Below, piece after piece: positions 9,985 to 19,713 of a stretch of 64,000 nt of DNA. Source of the stretch: Euglena gracilis (Eukaryota; Euglenida; Euglenophyceae; Euglenales); the NCBI GenBank assembly GCA_039621445.1, contig CP154957.1, positions 42,000,011 to 42,064,010 on the forward strand, read 5' to 3'. Each line of letters begins with the position of its first letter. Within the stretch, counting starts at the first letter, position 1. Made by a program: the position numbers and the translations under genes. Under the pieces are notes generated by a model. That model searched no databases. It was not told the origin of the DNA and saw only the letters and a list, made by a program, of their open reading frames with translations.

Positions 9985-10460
9985 TGGGAGCAGACATTAT
10001 TTTTCAAGATAAAGTTTTTTCCAGCATTTAAGGCATTTTGAGGCTTTTCAGGCATTTTCAGGCTTTCAAGGCGCCATTTTCCAGGGTGGTCAAAGGGTTT
10101 CGAACCAACGTTTTTTGGTTGTGCGAGTGTTCTAAAATAAAATAAAAAAAGTCTGAAAAACAATTTTTTTTTGAGTATTGGCTGGATGTACAATCGACGG
10201 ATGCACAATCGATGCCAGGAATGATTTTTCTTCCTGGAGTTGGCTCTTTTTTTGCCGAAATTTTGCGATTTCATTTTTGCTCAGTTGGGAAAAAATCGGT
10301 CAATCGGAATTTTTAAAGGCATTTTCAGCATTTTAAGACATTTAACTGCATTTTGGCAAAAAATGCAGTGAAATTTGCTAAAAAAATTTTTGAGGCGTAT
10401 TTTAAGGCATTTTTAAGGGTTTTTTAAGGTGCCTTAAAAAATAATCATGCCTGCCTGGGA
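9985..10460 (+). repeat. dispersed repeat R1, copy 2
   Basis: Built of GGCATTTT/AAGGCATTTT units plus conserved blocks CATTTTCCAGGGTGGTC and TTTTTCTTCCTGGAGTTG. It ends in AAGGTGCCTTAAAAAATAAT. Related copies are at 50,330-50,645 (same orientation) and 2,797-3,175 (inverted). No reading frame is conserved among the copies. Confidence 0.65.
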
Positions 10461-11344
10461 GGTCAGAAGTGATTGGCTGAACCTTTGAAAGTGGAAAGGG
10501 ATTGCCCCTGGGCATCGGTGAACAATGGTATGGCCTGACCCATATTTTAGATTTATGCATATATACTTAAACACATAAACAAAAAAAACACATGTGTGTG
10601 TTATTTATTTTATTTTTGCCCAAATTTAATTTATTGTTATATAATTAGTTTACAGTCATATACAAACACATGAACATTCACAAAACCTTCATATATATTG
10701 ATGTGGAAATGATGTAAATGATGTGAAAAGAAAAATATATAATATATACATGTATACATATTTATATGATATGATGTAAAAAGAATTTTATGGCCATTTG
10801 TGCCGAGAACCAAAAAAGTTTTATTGTCATTTGTTTTTCTCCAATAACTGCTGACCACTTCCCCTGCATTTTCTCTCAAAGGTTCTAACCCTCTCTCAAA
10901 GGTTCTAACCCAGTCCATTGTGTACGTGCTTTCTTGAAAATGTGCGATCCCATTTGAGACCTCAGGTACTCCAGGCCCCCCCCGGTTGGTCAAATTCAGC
11001 CTGCTCATCATTCCACAGATTTTTCATGTGCAAATTTTACTCCTATGTTTGAAATGAAAGGGCTGTTTTCGCATGTGGGGAGGGATTAGTGAGTCATTTC
11101 TGGGTGTTGTTCATACTTTCTTCGTTCTATTTACCGTTCACAATCTGTAATCTTTTACAACTCTCATTTTCCGTTCTCCCGACATCACGCCAATGTTCAG
11201 TTAAGATGCTGAACATTGTATGTATTTTGATTTTAATCATTACCAATCGCCGTTGAGTACCGTTTGCTGTGCCTGTTTGTGTGGTTCTTGTGTTTGGTTT
11301 TGTTTGCTGATTTATTGTTAATTGGTTACTGCAAATTATTATAT

Positions 11345-11942
11345 CTCAGAATGGTGGCCAAAATACCACCCCAGCAACACGTCAATTGAGCAAAAATGGA
11401 ATTTAACCCGCTGGGTAAATCCCCAAAATTGTCCACCCCAAAACCCAGAGCCAATTTGGACCTGAACCAGGCAGAAAAAATTCTGCTGGATGACGAAAAA
11501 ACTGATTCAATAAAAGTAGTTGGGGATTCGGAGACCCAGCATTTAATTTCATGCTTTCTCATTTCAAAACCAAGGGGGAACAACAAAATTGGAGAATGAG
11601 CAGCGACTGCAGAGAAATAAATCAGGAGTTTCAAGTAAAACCTTTCAAGCTGCATCATACCCTGCACATTTTTCGAGTTTTGGAAAGAGGCAGGCCACCC
11701 ACCGGGCAGCAAAAATAGACCTGATGCCTATTTCAATATTCCAGTACATCAGTTTTGGGGGCAGAATTGGGAATTCCAAGCAGCCTTTGGGCTAAATGTG
11801 CTGGGCCGAATTTTTTTTCATGTCAGTGATAGAAACATCAGAAAAGCTCTGGTCTTTCCTGGAGGACATTTACTAGTGCCCCCCCCAAAAAAACAATGAC
11901 CAGCATCACAGAATAGCCAAGATTTGCTACAATCAGGGCTCA
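11345..11942 (+). mobile_element. truncated DIRS-type RT fragment (plus strand)
   Basis: This fragment is a decayed copy of the same reverse-transcriptase segment seen on the minus strand at 15,640-15,000. Shared motifs include KPRANLDL, QAEKILLD, TQHLI, FLISKP and SDCREIN, and the surrounding DNA is also alignable. It carries a frameshift near 11,580, stops near 11,720-11,830 and a deletion just before the YxDD region, where a LEDI-like remnant persists. It is oriented opposite to the main DIRS copy and lies outside that copy's left terminal repeat. Non-functional. Confidence 0.82.
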
Positions 11943-11989
11943 ATAAAAATACAGCGGCTTCATCAGAAGCCCTTCCTCCACGACCGTGT

Positions 11990-12910
11990 TTGCGCTGCGC
12001 TTTTTTTGCCGGGGGGGGCTGAAACCTCGGGCTCCGCACTTTGCCCATCTGAAGCCTCTTGCTCGCCGGCAGACAAAAGCGCAAGGCCTTTTTTTGCTTC
12101 GCCCTAGGTGTCCCTCCCTCCCTTGTCGTTTTCCCTCGAGGGAGTAAGAGCAGGAAGGCGGGCGGGGGGGGGCCAGGAGCGCACAGCACAAGGCGCCCCT
12201 TTCCTGCCAGGACGTGTCGCCCGCACTGTCCTTCGCGCAGTCATGATTTTGTGGGTGGTTTAAGGGGGGGCTAGCTACAAACCCCCATGGGGTCTTCAAT
12301 GAGGGTTGGTGGCTGGGTCGGAGCTGTCCTCCTGTCCGAATGCTGCAAAGCAAACAAAAACCAGATACTTGAGGTGAGGGTCCCCCACCCCTGTGTGGTA
12401 GCCCACGCACCTCACATGGTACAACGAGAGGCATTTTTGACAGCGCTATGCTGCCTCGGTCACCATGTCCAAGTTGCTTGCAGGGCAGGTGAGGGTATCG
12501 CACGACGTCGTACTCCCTCGAGGAAAACCGACCAGGGAGGAAGGGACACCGAGGGCGAAGCACAAAGACCTTGTGAGGCCATGCCTTGCTCGCCGGCGGT
12601 GTTGTTTGGATTATTCGTTGCGCTGGGTTAGGAGGTCCCGCTTAGTGCCACCTCGCCGGAGTTGGCTGACGATGCTGCTCCTACTGGGCGACGTGGCTTC
12701 TTGCCCCTGGGGGGTGTCCCCCCCCCTCCCCCCCCCCTGGCCCCGACTCTCTGACCGAGGGCTTTTGAACACAAATTTTCTTTTACGGGTGGGGGGGTCG
12801 GGCTCACAAGGTCTTTGTGCTTCGCCCTCGGTGTCCCTTCCTCCCTGGTCGGTTTTCCTCGAGGGAGTACGAGACACCTCGGGCTCCGCACTTTGCCCTT
12901 GTGAGGCCAG
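11990..12910 (+). repeat. cluster of DIRS terminal-repeat modules in both orientations
   Basis: Modules built from CTCGGGCTCCGCACTTTGCC, GCTCGCCGGC and TCCCTCGAGG(A/G) recur in this kilobase in permuted order and both orientations. The clearest pair is a perfect 68-bp inverted repeat, 12,510-12,577 against 12,803-12,870. The same modules occur at 35,982-36,110 and 62,650-62,830. Split and inverted terminal repeats plus an internal complementary region are typical of DIRS elements, so this is read as the DIRS end region, rearranged. Confidence 0.7.
12569..12668 (+). repeat. left inverted terminal repeat of the DIRS element
   Basis: Reverse complement of 35,982-36,083. The two arms share the run from CCTTGTGAGGCCATGCC through GCTTAGTGCC with one mismatch, then diverge slightly before a shared CGCCGGAGTTG block. 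Confidence 0.8.
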
Positions 12911-13051
12911 ATTGTGCACTGAAATGAAGGGGGCCAGGGCAGTTTCCAGGGCACTTTGGGCACCAAGTCGTTGATAGTGGGCTGTAAAAGCCTCCACCCC
13001 CTTCCACTGACCAATTTCACAAACTTCTTGGGCAGAAAGGCCCAATTTTTT

Positions 13052-13741
13052 TTAGTAAACCAACCCCTGCCCCTCTGGTGGAGTGGGCTCCCCAGACCTG
13101 GGGGGTACACCATGTTTGGCCAAAAAGTCTTTTGTGATGGAAGCAATGGTGTCAGCACTTATGGCCCTGAAGGGGGGTTTTAATGAAATCAGGAGGGGGC
13201 CCCCAGGTCTGACGAATAAACGTGTGGAAGCCACATAACTCATCATTAAATGAAAGGAGCTTATTTGGGGACATTGGGGAATGGACACAACCCTTTCCCA
13301 CTTATGGAATTTCTGACCTTTACGCTTAATCTTGATGTAGGGTGCCCTACCCAACACACTGGTGGTTCGTTTGACTTGCGACAAGTCTGAGGATCGGTAT
13401 AAACAGAGGATTCGTGAGCAAAAAATCAGTTGTGTACGCAATGTACAAATATCAGTGGGCATGGGCGCCTTTGCCAGCCCCAGGAGGATTGGGAGCGGGT
13501 CCCAAAATGCCCCATACTTCTCCAGGTTTTGGTTCCAAAGCCTCTTGTAGGGGTTTAACAGAGTGTGGAATCTCAGCCCACCAAACCCAGGAATCAAAAG
13601 CATAGCACTGTAGGCATTACGGGCTTGGGCCTTGGAAAATTGGAACAATTGAATTAAAGCGTCAGCCACTTGGTCTGTGGTGGCTTCAGGGGGGGGGCAC
13701 CCCCATGTTTTCCAAAATAACCCACAGAAGTGCAAAAGCAC
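13052..13741 (-). pseudogene. DIRS tyrosine recombinase, N-terminal and first catalytic part, truncated
   Basis: Tyrosine recombinases of DIRS elements join the circular DNA copy to the target without making target duplications. This 229-codon minus-strand frame contains the first catalytic box with the conserved Arg in LYRSSDLSQV, preceded by LRTQLIFCSR. The C-terminal H-x-x-R, W and Tyr boxes are absent: the reading loses similarity after DTIASITKDF and runs into terminal-repeat DNA. A separate, diverged fragment carrying the missing C-terminal boxes sits at 36,249-36,690 but overlaps this one in content, so it is not simply the detached end. Confidence 0.78.
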
Positions 13742-13753
13742 TCTGATAACGTT

Positions 13754-14726
13754 TTAAGCTGGGGTTTCTCCCCAGGAAATCGTTAATGGTCTCAACCTGA
13801 ATTTGTTTCCCCTCCAAAATTTGCCTGAGCAAATCATGCAAACCAGGGGCCACCTGAGGGGTGGCATTTGCTCCCCTCTGCAGTTGGTGAACATGCCCCT
13901 GTAGGGGGTTATTTTCAGGCAGGTGGTCCCTGGAACTTTCATTTTATTAATTGGGGTCACCACGTGGCTGAATCCCAGTAGGGGGTGACCATCAAAACTT
14001 TGGTCTGGGGAAACATTTTTAACCTGGGTAGAAATTGTTGAATTATTGACCAGGGGGGGTTTGCATAAAGATCTCCCATGATGTCCAGTGGACATTGTAA
14101 TGCATTTACTGCTGTGGCTTCCCAATGTGGCCACCTGGCCACGAAATTGGGCAGGTCTTTTTGCCTGGGGAGGCAAATAAATCTGTTTCCAGACTTATGA
14201 AATTTTTGAACTGTTGTTTGAGCCATTGAAAAAGTTGGGGGTCTAAAGAATAATCCCCCCTGTCCATTTCCCATCTGCTGATGGGGTCTGCCTGGCATTC
14301 TTTTTAAGGCACCCAGTTGACTTGGAGGTGTACTTGGTGCTCCATGCACCACTTGAAAAATGGTCTTAGCATTTTGTTGAAGGGGTCCTTTCTGCCCCCA
14401 CCTTTTGTTAGGTAAAAGTAAATTCCCTGGTTGTCCACTGACAGGGAAACGGTTTCCCCAGGTTTGCTCAAACTTTTCACAGTGCTGATGGCTGCACTGA
14501 GCTCCTTTACATTGATGTGCAAAATGGAGTCTTTTCTCCAAAATTCCTGCACAATTTCTCCTGTGTGGATGTCTAGCCCCCCCCCCAAGCATGGGTTCTG
14601 CTGTCTGAGTGCAACACTCTGGTTGCATTTTGGGGGAAGGGTCTGCCCCCCCAGGTGTCCAGCAGAATTTTTATTTCCCTTAATTGGGCTCTGATTTCCT
14701 GGGAAATGGGGTGTTTTGAGTCCCAA
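13754..14726 (-). pseudogene. DIRS RNase H and post-RNase H linker domain, frameshifted
   Basis: Three minus-strand frames together give a DIRS-type RNase H. They show LHSDSRTHAWG with its Asp, then INVKELSAAI with the Glu, then SLSVDNQG with the next Asp, and VNWVP. The linker domain that follows in DIRS elements is marked by YANPPWSIIQQFL and VLMVTPYWDSATW. Frame changes occur near 14,580 and 14,320 and again near 13,960. The linker is useful here because a related domain appears in the nested Ty3 element. Confidence 0.75.
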
Positions 14727-15586
14727 GGGGCTGTGGATTTTGCCACCAAAAAATTTGCCATGGTGTCTGTAAAAGCCCTAAAAAAGGGCAGGGCCATTAG
14801 GTTGCATCTTATTTGGCCCAAAATGGCAGCCAATTGCCTTTTTGACATGTAATCTTTTTTCACCATTTTTCCCAGCTCCTTTTTTATGGTTTTGACTTTC
14901 TGGGGGGGCACCTGTAGTTTTCCTTCCTGGAAGTTCGGTTGAAAACCAAGATGGGTTACCACTTGGGTGGGCTGGAGGGTGGACTTTTTCACATTGATGT
15001 TGAACCCAGAATCCAGCAAATCTTTGACAACTGTTTTCGGGTGATTTTGTAAATTGTTTTGGGTGGGGGCCACCAGCAAAATGTCGTCCAGGTAAATAAA
15101 CACCTGGATGCCCCTTTTTCTCCACAGTTTTTCGAATGTTTTCATGACTGACATGAAAATTTGGGGCATTACATTTAGCCCAAAGCAGCCTGTTTGAAAT
15201 TCCCAGGTCTGCCCCCCCACCTGATGCCTTAAAAATGGCCTTAGGCCTGGACTTACTGGAATATGAAAATAGGCATCCTTTAGGTCTATTTTTGCTGCCC
15301 AGTGGCCTTTTTCCAAAACTGGAAAAATGTGTTGGATATGATCCAACTTGAAGGGTTTTACTTGAAACTGCTGATTTATTTCTCTGCAGTCGCTGATCGT
15401 TCTCCATTTGGTTGTTCCCCCTTCTGGTTTTGAAATTAAAAACCAGGGGATCAAGTGTTGGGTTCCTGAATCCCAAACTCGTTTCACTGACCCAGTTTTT
15501 TCGTAATCCAGCAGAATTTTTTCTGCCTGGTGCAGGTCCAGGTTGGCCCTGGGTTTTGGGTGGGTGGACAATTTTGTGGGATTCAC
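14573..15586 (-). CDS. DIRS reverse transcriptase
   Basis: The 337-codon frame carries the RT palm and fingers in order: HLIPWFLISKPEGG, TISDCREIN, WAAKIDLKDAYFHIPV (first catalytic Asp), CFGLNVMPQIF, and YLDDILLVAP (the Asp pair). Then come LGFQPN, the DIRS-typical KRQLAAILGQI and the start of RNase H. All three RT catalytic aspartates are present, so this segment is intact although its neighbours are frame-broken. The nearest relatives by motif are DIRS/Ngaro/PAT elements, not LINEs or Ty3. Confidence 0.88.
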   Translation of the reverse strand: MNPTKLSTHPKPRANLDLHQAEKILLDYEKTGSVKRVWDSGTQHLIPWFLISKPEGGTTKWRTISDCREINQQFQVKPFKLDHIQHIFPVLEKGHWAAKIDLKDAYFHIPVSPGLRPFLRHQVGGQTWEFQTGCFGLNVMPQIFMSVMKTFEKLWRKRGIQVFIYLDDILLVAPTQNNLQNHPKTVVKDLLDSGFNINVKKSTLQPTQVVTHLGFQPNFQEGKLQVPPQKVKTIKKELGKMVKKDYMSKRQLAAILGQIRCNLMALPFFRAFTDTMANFLVAKSTAPWDSKHPISQEIRAQLREIKILLDTWGGRPFPQNATRVLHSDSRTHAWGGG

Positions 15587-15649
15587 CCAGGGGGGTTGAA
15601 TTCCATTTTTTTTTCAAGTGACGTGTTGCTGGGGGGCATTTTTTGTCCA

Positions 15650-16773
15650 TCATTTTAGACTTTTCTGAAGTCTCTGGTACAGGGGGGTGTCTCCCCATTT
15701 TTCGTCCATGGAATGTATTTTCCCAACTAAATGATTTTCTGGGGGCTGGGTGGGGGGTGTTGGACATTGCACCCCTGGTGCCACTGGGGATTGAGCATTA
15801 TCTAAAAGTGGCTGGGGGGGTGTGCATGCTCTGCTCACAGTCTCTCTGATTCTCCACTTTGTCATTGGTGTTGTCGATTGACATACCATAGGGGCCCCTT
15901 TTTGGGTCTCCCCCTTGTTTTGGTTTGCTCCTGCCATGGGCACTGACAAAGAATGTTGAGGGGGGGTTGCCCCCTTGTCCTCCAATGCCCCTTTGGGGGC
16001 ATCCTCCTGGGGCTGCCACTGTACATTGAAACCCCCTGCTGGGGGACATCCTGTTAGCTTCTGGGGTTTTTCCCCTTCTGATAATTGATGGCCACAATGG
16101 CCTTGAAATTGTTGATGTTGTTGATGGTAAATCTGGCCCCACTGGCCCTCTTGATGATTGCTCCACTCTTGAAACTTTGATAGTCCCCATTGACTTCTTT
16201 TGGATGTTGGGCGCCATGCCCATTGAAAATCTTGGGGGGCCACTGGGGGCCCACCCTGTACCCCTGATGGGGTTTGAGATGAAGAAATGACTGGGGGGGT
16301 GTTGTTGACCTGTCCTGGCCCTGCCACTGGGCATCTGTTTGTGGAATTGGCCTTGCTATTGTTGGCCACCCTGGCCTTTGTTCCATCGGCCGCCATGGCC
16401 ATTGCTGTTTTGGCCGCCATGGCCCAGCTTGCTGTTGTGGCCGCCATGCCCCAGCTTGAACAAGGTATTGGTGTAACTGGCAGAATGTTGGCCCCAATGG
16501 CCCTGGCTCCAATGGCCGCAGTGGCCTGCTGGTTGTTGCTTCTGCCCCTTTCGGGGTCTTATGACCACTGTCTGCCAGAGTCCGTGGCCATCACTTTGGA
16601 GGGTTTGGGTTTTGGAAATTTCTGTGGGGGAAATTTCTTTTGGGGAAGGGGCAGCCACGGTTCGCCACAGTTGACCCGCGCCGTCAGGTTGTCCAGCTGC
16701 TGCTGCTGCTCCCTCTTGAAGTTTTTGTGTACCAGGCGTATGCTTCTGTCCCCTTCCGTTGAGGAAGTTAGGA
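15650..16773 (-). pseudogene. DIRS gag-like ORF1, frame-broken and cut by the Ty3 insertion
   Basis: The minus strand gives a Gln/Gly/His/Pro-rich protein with GGHNSK/GGQNSNGHGG-type repeats, then FTINNINNFKAIVAINYQKG and, near the end, SMDEKWGDTPLYQRLQKSLK before the stop at 15,650. Two to three frame changes are needed. Low-complexity basic Gly/Gln segments are typical of DIRS ORF1. The 5' part is separated by the Ty3 element; the frame entering the insertion site on the right (35,784-35,972) may be its N-terminal piece. Confidence 0.6.
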
Positions 16774-17030
16774 TGGAAGCAGATCCTATTAGGATTTCCT
16801 AATGGGTGCCCCTTCTCTCTCCACAGGTGGTATTCTGTTTGTCTTTCCTTTTCTCCGGACCGGACTTGGTTATCCAGTCCGTCCTCCCTGCATTGCTCTG
16901 TGCTTTGCTTCTTGGGAAGTGGGAAAAGGGATTTTCTGTTACTCTGATTTTCAGTTCCCAAGTAGGTGCGCCAAGGCGAAAGCGAAGGCTTTTGGGAATT
17001 GGGAAAGGGGAATTGGGAATCAGACGTACA
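16774..17030 (+). repeat. 5' LTR of the Ty3 chromovirus
   Basis: It is 257 bp, starting TGGAAGCAGATCC and ending CAGACGTACA. It matches 35,527-35,783 without indels and with three substitutions. An ATCCTA-T-TAGGAT dyad lies near the 5' end (16,783-16,795). It was placed by the exact boundary of the direct repeat and by the primer-binding site that follows two bases later. Confidence 0.92.
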
Positions 17031-17032
17031 CT

Positions 17033-17045
17033 TGGTAGCAGATTA
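17033..17045 (+). promoter_or_regulatory. primer-binding site, initiator-Met tRNA type
   Basis: TGGTAGCAGA begins two bases after the LTR end. It is complementary to a tRNA 3' terminus ...TCTGCTACCA, as in animal-type initiator Met tRNA. The same ten bases occur again at 17,103-17,112 in a second copy of the surrounding word (ACACTTGGTAGCAGATT). Confidence 0.7.
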
Positions 17046-17261
17046 GGTCACGATCCTACACATACAGCCCATACAGAAAGAAACGCTATCAAGTATTACA
17101 CTTGGTAGCAGATTTGTTCGATCCTACGCTGACTGGCAGCGGAGGGCCCCTGCACCGTTATTACACGGTCGCAGCATCAGCTCCCGGCTTCCAGTCAACG
17201 TCTAAGCAGACGAGCAGGCTCCGGAAGGTTCTGTACGGTATTACCCGTTACAGCCCCTCTG

Positions 17262-18512
17262 GTGCCAGCACAACTGCTTAGTTTTGAGGGTTTTTGCTGT
17301 TTTTGTCGTCAGAAAGACGCAAAGCACAGCCCCAACCATCAATTCAATTATGCCTTATTACAGGCATCATTGCAAGACATTGACCAGAAAAATGGGGATT
17401 GGAAGCTTTTATGTGAAAGTGCTTCCAGTTCCCACGCCGATGAGGCACAATTGGCTCAATTGTCAAGATTGCAACATTTGTCATCATTGACAGTGGTCGG
17501 CGATGAGCCCTCCACTTCATTGGTTTCAGAGGCTAATGCGGCCTCTTCCGCACTCACCTTGCCACAACGGGGGTATTCGCCTCTGTCTGCGGCAATGGAG
17601 CAGCTGCGCACACCGGAGAGACCCGTGGTGATTCCGCCACCGGGCTTCTCTGGTGATGGTGGGCTGGAAACCCCGTGTTTCTTTCAACCACCACCCGCTC
17701 TTCCACCGGCAAGCCCTTACAGAGCTTTGCCACCACCACCCGATCTTGGGTGTTATCCCGCACTACCTTGGCCACTGGAGACTCGCCTAGTGGTACCGGA
17801 ATTCTCCGGTACGTCCCAACCCATGGATGGCTATGGGAAGGGCACTGGTAAGCTCCTCACTGCTGAGGATGTGCAGGATATCGTGGCTCGGCTTCCAGGG
17901 GATCACCCCCTTGTGAGGCAGTTCAACCATGTGCAACAATGCGTTGCAGATTGCGCAACCGCACTGAACAAAGTGCTCCAGTTCGATGAGGACAACCAAA
18001 AACATGTCTTCACCAAGCTGGAATTCTGCTGGAATTACTTGCAGGAAGTTGGCAAATATTGCCAGAGGAATTTCGAAAGTGCGGGTATTGACCTTGCAAA
18101 CTTTCGGGAAACCTTTGACAAAATGTGCCAACAACTCCCGCAACACTTCCGGCAAATTAGTGAATGCATGCATGAAGCGGAAACGCGGAATGACTCCAAG
18201 TTTCTGCACTTGCATGACTCACTACACCGGTTATCGGGACAAATGGAGTCCTGTTCATCCGCGTTGTTGCATTTGCAACAACAGTTGCATGCACGAGAAT
18301 CCTCGTCTGCAACATCCAGCAGTGGTGGATTTGTGTCTATGGACCATTTCACCACATTGTCCGCAACTTTCCATGAATCGCAACACCGCATTATGCAGTT
18401 GTGCGATGAAACGGAAAAGTTTCGGCAATTCCAGTCACAAGCCAACGAGAATTTTGCTCCCCACACGTATGTGCCGCAGTTGGAGGAGCGACTTTCCCGT
18501 TTGGAGCAGTAA
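17262..18512 (+). CDS. gag: Ty3 gag, N-terminal coiled-coil region
   Basis: A 416-codon frame with no internal stop is entered without a clear ATG: the frame opens at GTG 17,262 and the first in-frame ATG is near 17,595. After a Pro-rich segment (about residues 120-170), long stretches rich in Gln, Leu, His and Glu follow, such as ALLHLQQQLHARE and YVPQLEERLSRLEQ, with coiled-coil character. A TAA at 18,510-18,512 interrupts it, but the same frame resumes immediately in the next segment. Chromovirus Gag usually begins directly with capsid; this long N-terminal extension is unusual. Confidence 0.75.
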   Translation: MPAQLLSFEGFCCFCRQKDAKHSPNHQFNYALLQASLQDIDQKNGDWKLLCESASSSHADEAQLAQLSRLQHLSSLTVVGDEPSTSLVSEANAASSALTLPQRGYSPLSAAMEQLRTPERPVVIPPPGFSGDGGLETPCFFQPPPALPPASPYRALPPPPDLGCYPALPWPLETRLVVPEFSGTSQPMDGYGKGTGKLLTAEDVQDIVARLPGDHPLVRQFNHVQQCVADCATALNKVLQFDEDNQKHVFTKLEFCWNYLQEVGKYCQRNFESAGIDLANFRETFDKMCQQLPQHFRQISECMHEAETRNDSKFLHLHDSLHRLSGQMESCSSALLHLQQQLHARESSSATSSSGGFVSMDHFTTLSATFHESQHRIMQLCDETEKFRQFQSQANENFAPHTYVPQLEERLSRLEQ

Positions 18513-18593
18513 ACCTGCTATTGTGACGCGAATCAGGTTGGATTATCCAATCTGAGCGCGAAAGTAGCGGAAGTAGCACACCGGCAGGATTCC

Positions 18594-19265
18594 TTGCAGT
18601 TGCAGTTGCAATCCGACATTGGCGGGATTAACTCGGCCATTGCTGGTTTGCAACAAAGCTATTCCGCACTTTCCCACCGAGTTCCGGACATTAGCGGTAT
18701 TCAGACTGCTGTTGGGGAACTCCAGACCTGGTATGCATCGGTGTCTACCAAAGTAACGGAAATGCAGTCTCTACCTGCAGGTTCCAGTTCTCGGCTTACC
18801 GAGAACCCTGATTTCAAGGCATTTTATGACAAAATGCTCACTAACAATCAGGAAACCTTGCAAGATTTCTGCAACAGCCTATTACGGCTTGAGGATTCGG
18901 TGAATCGGAATGCCCGATCCACGCAAAGTGATATTACCAGGTTGGATGAGCGAATTTCCGCGTTGTTGGATAAGCCACAACCCGGAAATTTGCCCGTGGG
19001 TACCACAACCGCGTTCTCGGATAACCCTGCACCGGTTGCACCCACCACCACACCAACCAAGGTGACATCACCTTTGCAGATTCTCTCAAATGCTGTAAAA
19101 GCATTAATGGGACAACTCCAATTATTGGATAAGTCTCACGGGAAACTTGTCCAAGATGTTACCAGAATTTCCGAAAGGATTCCGCACTTGGATGACTTTT
19201 CCCATTACCGCAAGCGTATTCGCGCTTTGGAGGATGAAGTTGACCGTATTTGCGGCCAACTCGAA
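18594..19265 (+). CDS. gag: Ty3 gag, middle coiled-coil region
   Basis: It continues the same reading frame as the preceding segment past the TAA, with heptad-like patterns (SDIGGINSAIAGLQQSYSAL, TRLDERISALLDK, YRKRIRALEDEVDRICGQL). Similarity to coding sequence then continues in frame 2 from about 19,265 to 19,615 (LVEHLEQSVHDLSVGLDNVS) and in frame 1 after that, so two shifts separate it from the capsid segment. Repeated stops and shifts indicate decay or assembly indels. Confidence 0.65.
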
Positions 19266-19713
19266 AACTCGTTGAGCATTTGGAGCAAAGTGTGCATGAC
19301 CTGTCTGTGGGTTTGGATAATGTGTCCAACCAACAGCGGGTTTCACACCGCAATTCGGCAGTATGCATTGCCGAAGATGCGCCAAACGTTCCAGAGTCGC
19401 GTTTTCATAACCCGGCTCTGGGTGCACAGGCACCACCACCACCCGTGTCCCAAGTGTCACAATCCGCGATTCCGCGAATTGTGCCACCATTGGCCTTGTC
19501 CACAACACAAACCCAGTTTTCGGATGAATCTCTCATTACGGGAACCGAATTTGAGGAAAACACGGCGATTCCGCCAAGTCTCCATCAAGAAATCCATCAT
19601 TCCATGGTTGTGCGTGGAATGAGGCAAACCCGTACACCGGGAGTGGGTCATATGTTGCATGCGCGACATACCCCACACCGGAGAGTCCCCCTATTACGGG
19701 TGACCAACAGGGT

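Larger units (their letters stand above)
6568..11335 (+). other. intronic or intergenic repeat DNA
   Basis: Nearly 4.8 kb without a firm gene. It contains two GTGTATCAC minisatellite clusters, several G/C-tract segments (7,270-7,660; 8,370-8,960; 9,780-9,850), the R1 dispersed repeat at 9,985-10,460 and an AT-rich tract near 10,550-10,780. A direct duplication of CTCTCAAAGGTTCTAACC lies near 10,871-10,911. One possible exon (9,351-9,563) is listed separately. If KATNIP continues downstream, this is intron. Confidence 0.5.
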
